DNA of 62,657 nt, taken from Halobacteriales archaeon SW_7_65_23 (GTDB taxonomy: Archaea; Halobacteriota; Halobacteria; Halobacteriales; Haloarculaceae). Below the pieces are notes generated by a model, which was given only the letters and a program-made list of their open reading frames with translations, had not been told where the DNA came from and ran no database searches. Of the stretch, positions 62,559-62,657 are shown in pieces. Each line of letters opens with the position of its first letter. The first letter of the stretch is position 1. The stretch is from positions 1 through 62,657 of the forward strand of contig PXSQ01000027.1 of assembly GCA_003022725.1 (NCBI GenBank), read 5' to 3'. The translations under genes were made by a program, and so were the position numbers.

Positions 62559-62657
62559 ATACTGTCGGACGTAACTCTGTGTCACATCGTGACACTCTCC
62601 TGGCTGTATTCGCACGGGTGAACGGCTGAACGTGACACGTGACTCCACGAAATTACG
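62559..62657. mobile_element. MITE-like element, family D, cut by window end
   Basis: Atactgtcggacgtaactct to gactccacgaaattacg matches the first 99 bp of the 110-bp copies at 21653 and 47711. The rest lies outside. Confidence 0.9.

Noticed and set aside
1-62657. CRISPR array
   Set aside because: The repeats are dispersed single elements with inverted ends, not evenly spaced direct repeats.
1-62657. tRNA or rRNA genes
   Set aside because: No cloverleaf with a T-loop consensus and no rRNA segments were recognised by eye; a covariance-model scan would settle it.
1-62657. Autonomous transposase for families A-D
   Set aside because: No transposase-like protein was seen in any credible ORF; the elements are all too short to encode one.

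Overview
The window is chromosomal DNA from a halophilic archaeon (class Halobacteria). The evidence is the high GC content, very acidic proteins, and TATA boxes about 25-30 nt ahead of start codons with no leader. It also carries archaeal or haloarchaeal marker genes: a Kae1-Bud32 fusion, NMD3, S24e/S27ae, Spt5-SecE, FtsZ1, DtdA, Dph2, RNase Z, a HalX response regulator, a Bat-type HTH_10 regulator and Cmi4. I cannot place it to genus. No rRNA, tRNA or CRISPR array was seen.

Layout. (1) 0.1-8.6 kb: a Bat-type regulator divergent from an acyl-CoA catabolic run (acyl-CoA ligase, enoyl-CoA hydratase, acyl-CoA dehydrogenase, biotin carboxylase/BCCP, carboxyltransferase). The gene set suits breakdown of branched-chain amino or short fatty acids by a propionyl- or methylcrotonyl-CoA-type carboxylase. 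(2) 8.6-17.8 kb: membrane and regulatory proteins, a Ham1 pyrophosphatase with an internal gap, a DUF2298 membrane protein, and the S24e-S27ae-Kae1/Bud32 operon, whose kinase domain is frameshifted. (3) 18.4-30.1 kb: NMD3, a PQQ-type beta-propeller, SecE-Spt5 beside FtsZ1, a cation/proton antiporter, DtdA, and a membrane Fe-S oxidoreductase that could pass electrons from acyl-CoA dehydrogenases to the quinone pool. (4) 30.2-38.5 kb: regulatory and uncharacterised genes, including Cmi4, a RecA/KaiC-like protein, a three-gene hypothetical set ending in a MinD/ParA ATPase, an HxlR regulator, RNase Z, TrkA, HalX and a KaiC-like ATPase with a long acidic tail. (5) 38.7-47.6 kb: membrane and lipid genes, a PHP phosphoesterase, HisI, a rhomboid-like protein, a DUF1611 protein, a broken phosphotransferase gene and a Vms1-like factor. 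(6) 48-61.4 kb: a surface-glycan island with AglG-like and AglM-like proteins, a carbamoyltransferase, an epimerase, two more glycosyltransferases, three alkaline-phosphatase-superfamily enzymes and a flippase. Its last part is clearly AT-richer and probably acquired. Dph2 ends the window.

The most striking feature is a population of about fifteen short palindromic non-autonomous elements (MITE-like, 86-136 bp) in four terminal-repeat families, here called A-D. One A copy sits in frame inside the DUF2298 gene and adds 37 codons. B copies repeatedly place their TGA-TAG-TGA terminus exactly on the stop codon of the upstream gene. A copies nest inside C copies with a TA target duplication. No transposase gene is present in the window. 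Several conserved genes (Ham1, Bud32, a phosphotransferase) carry small internal deletions or frameshifts, which are either real decay or sequence/assembly errors.
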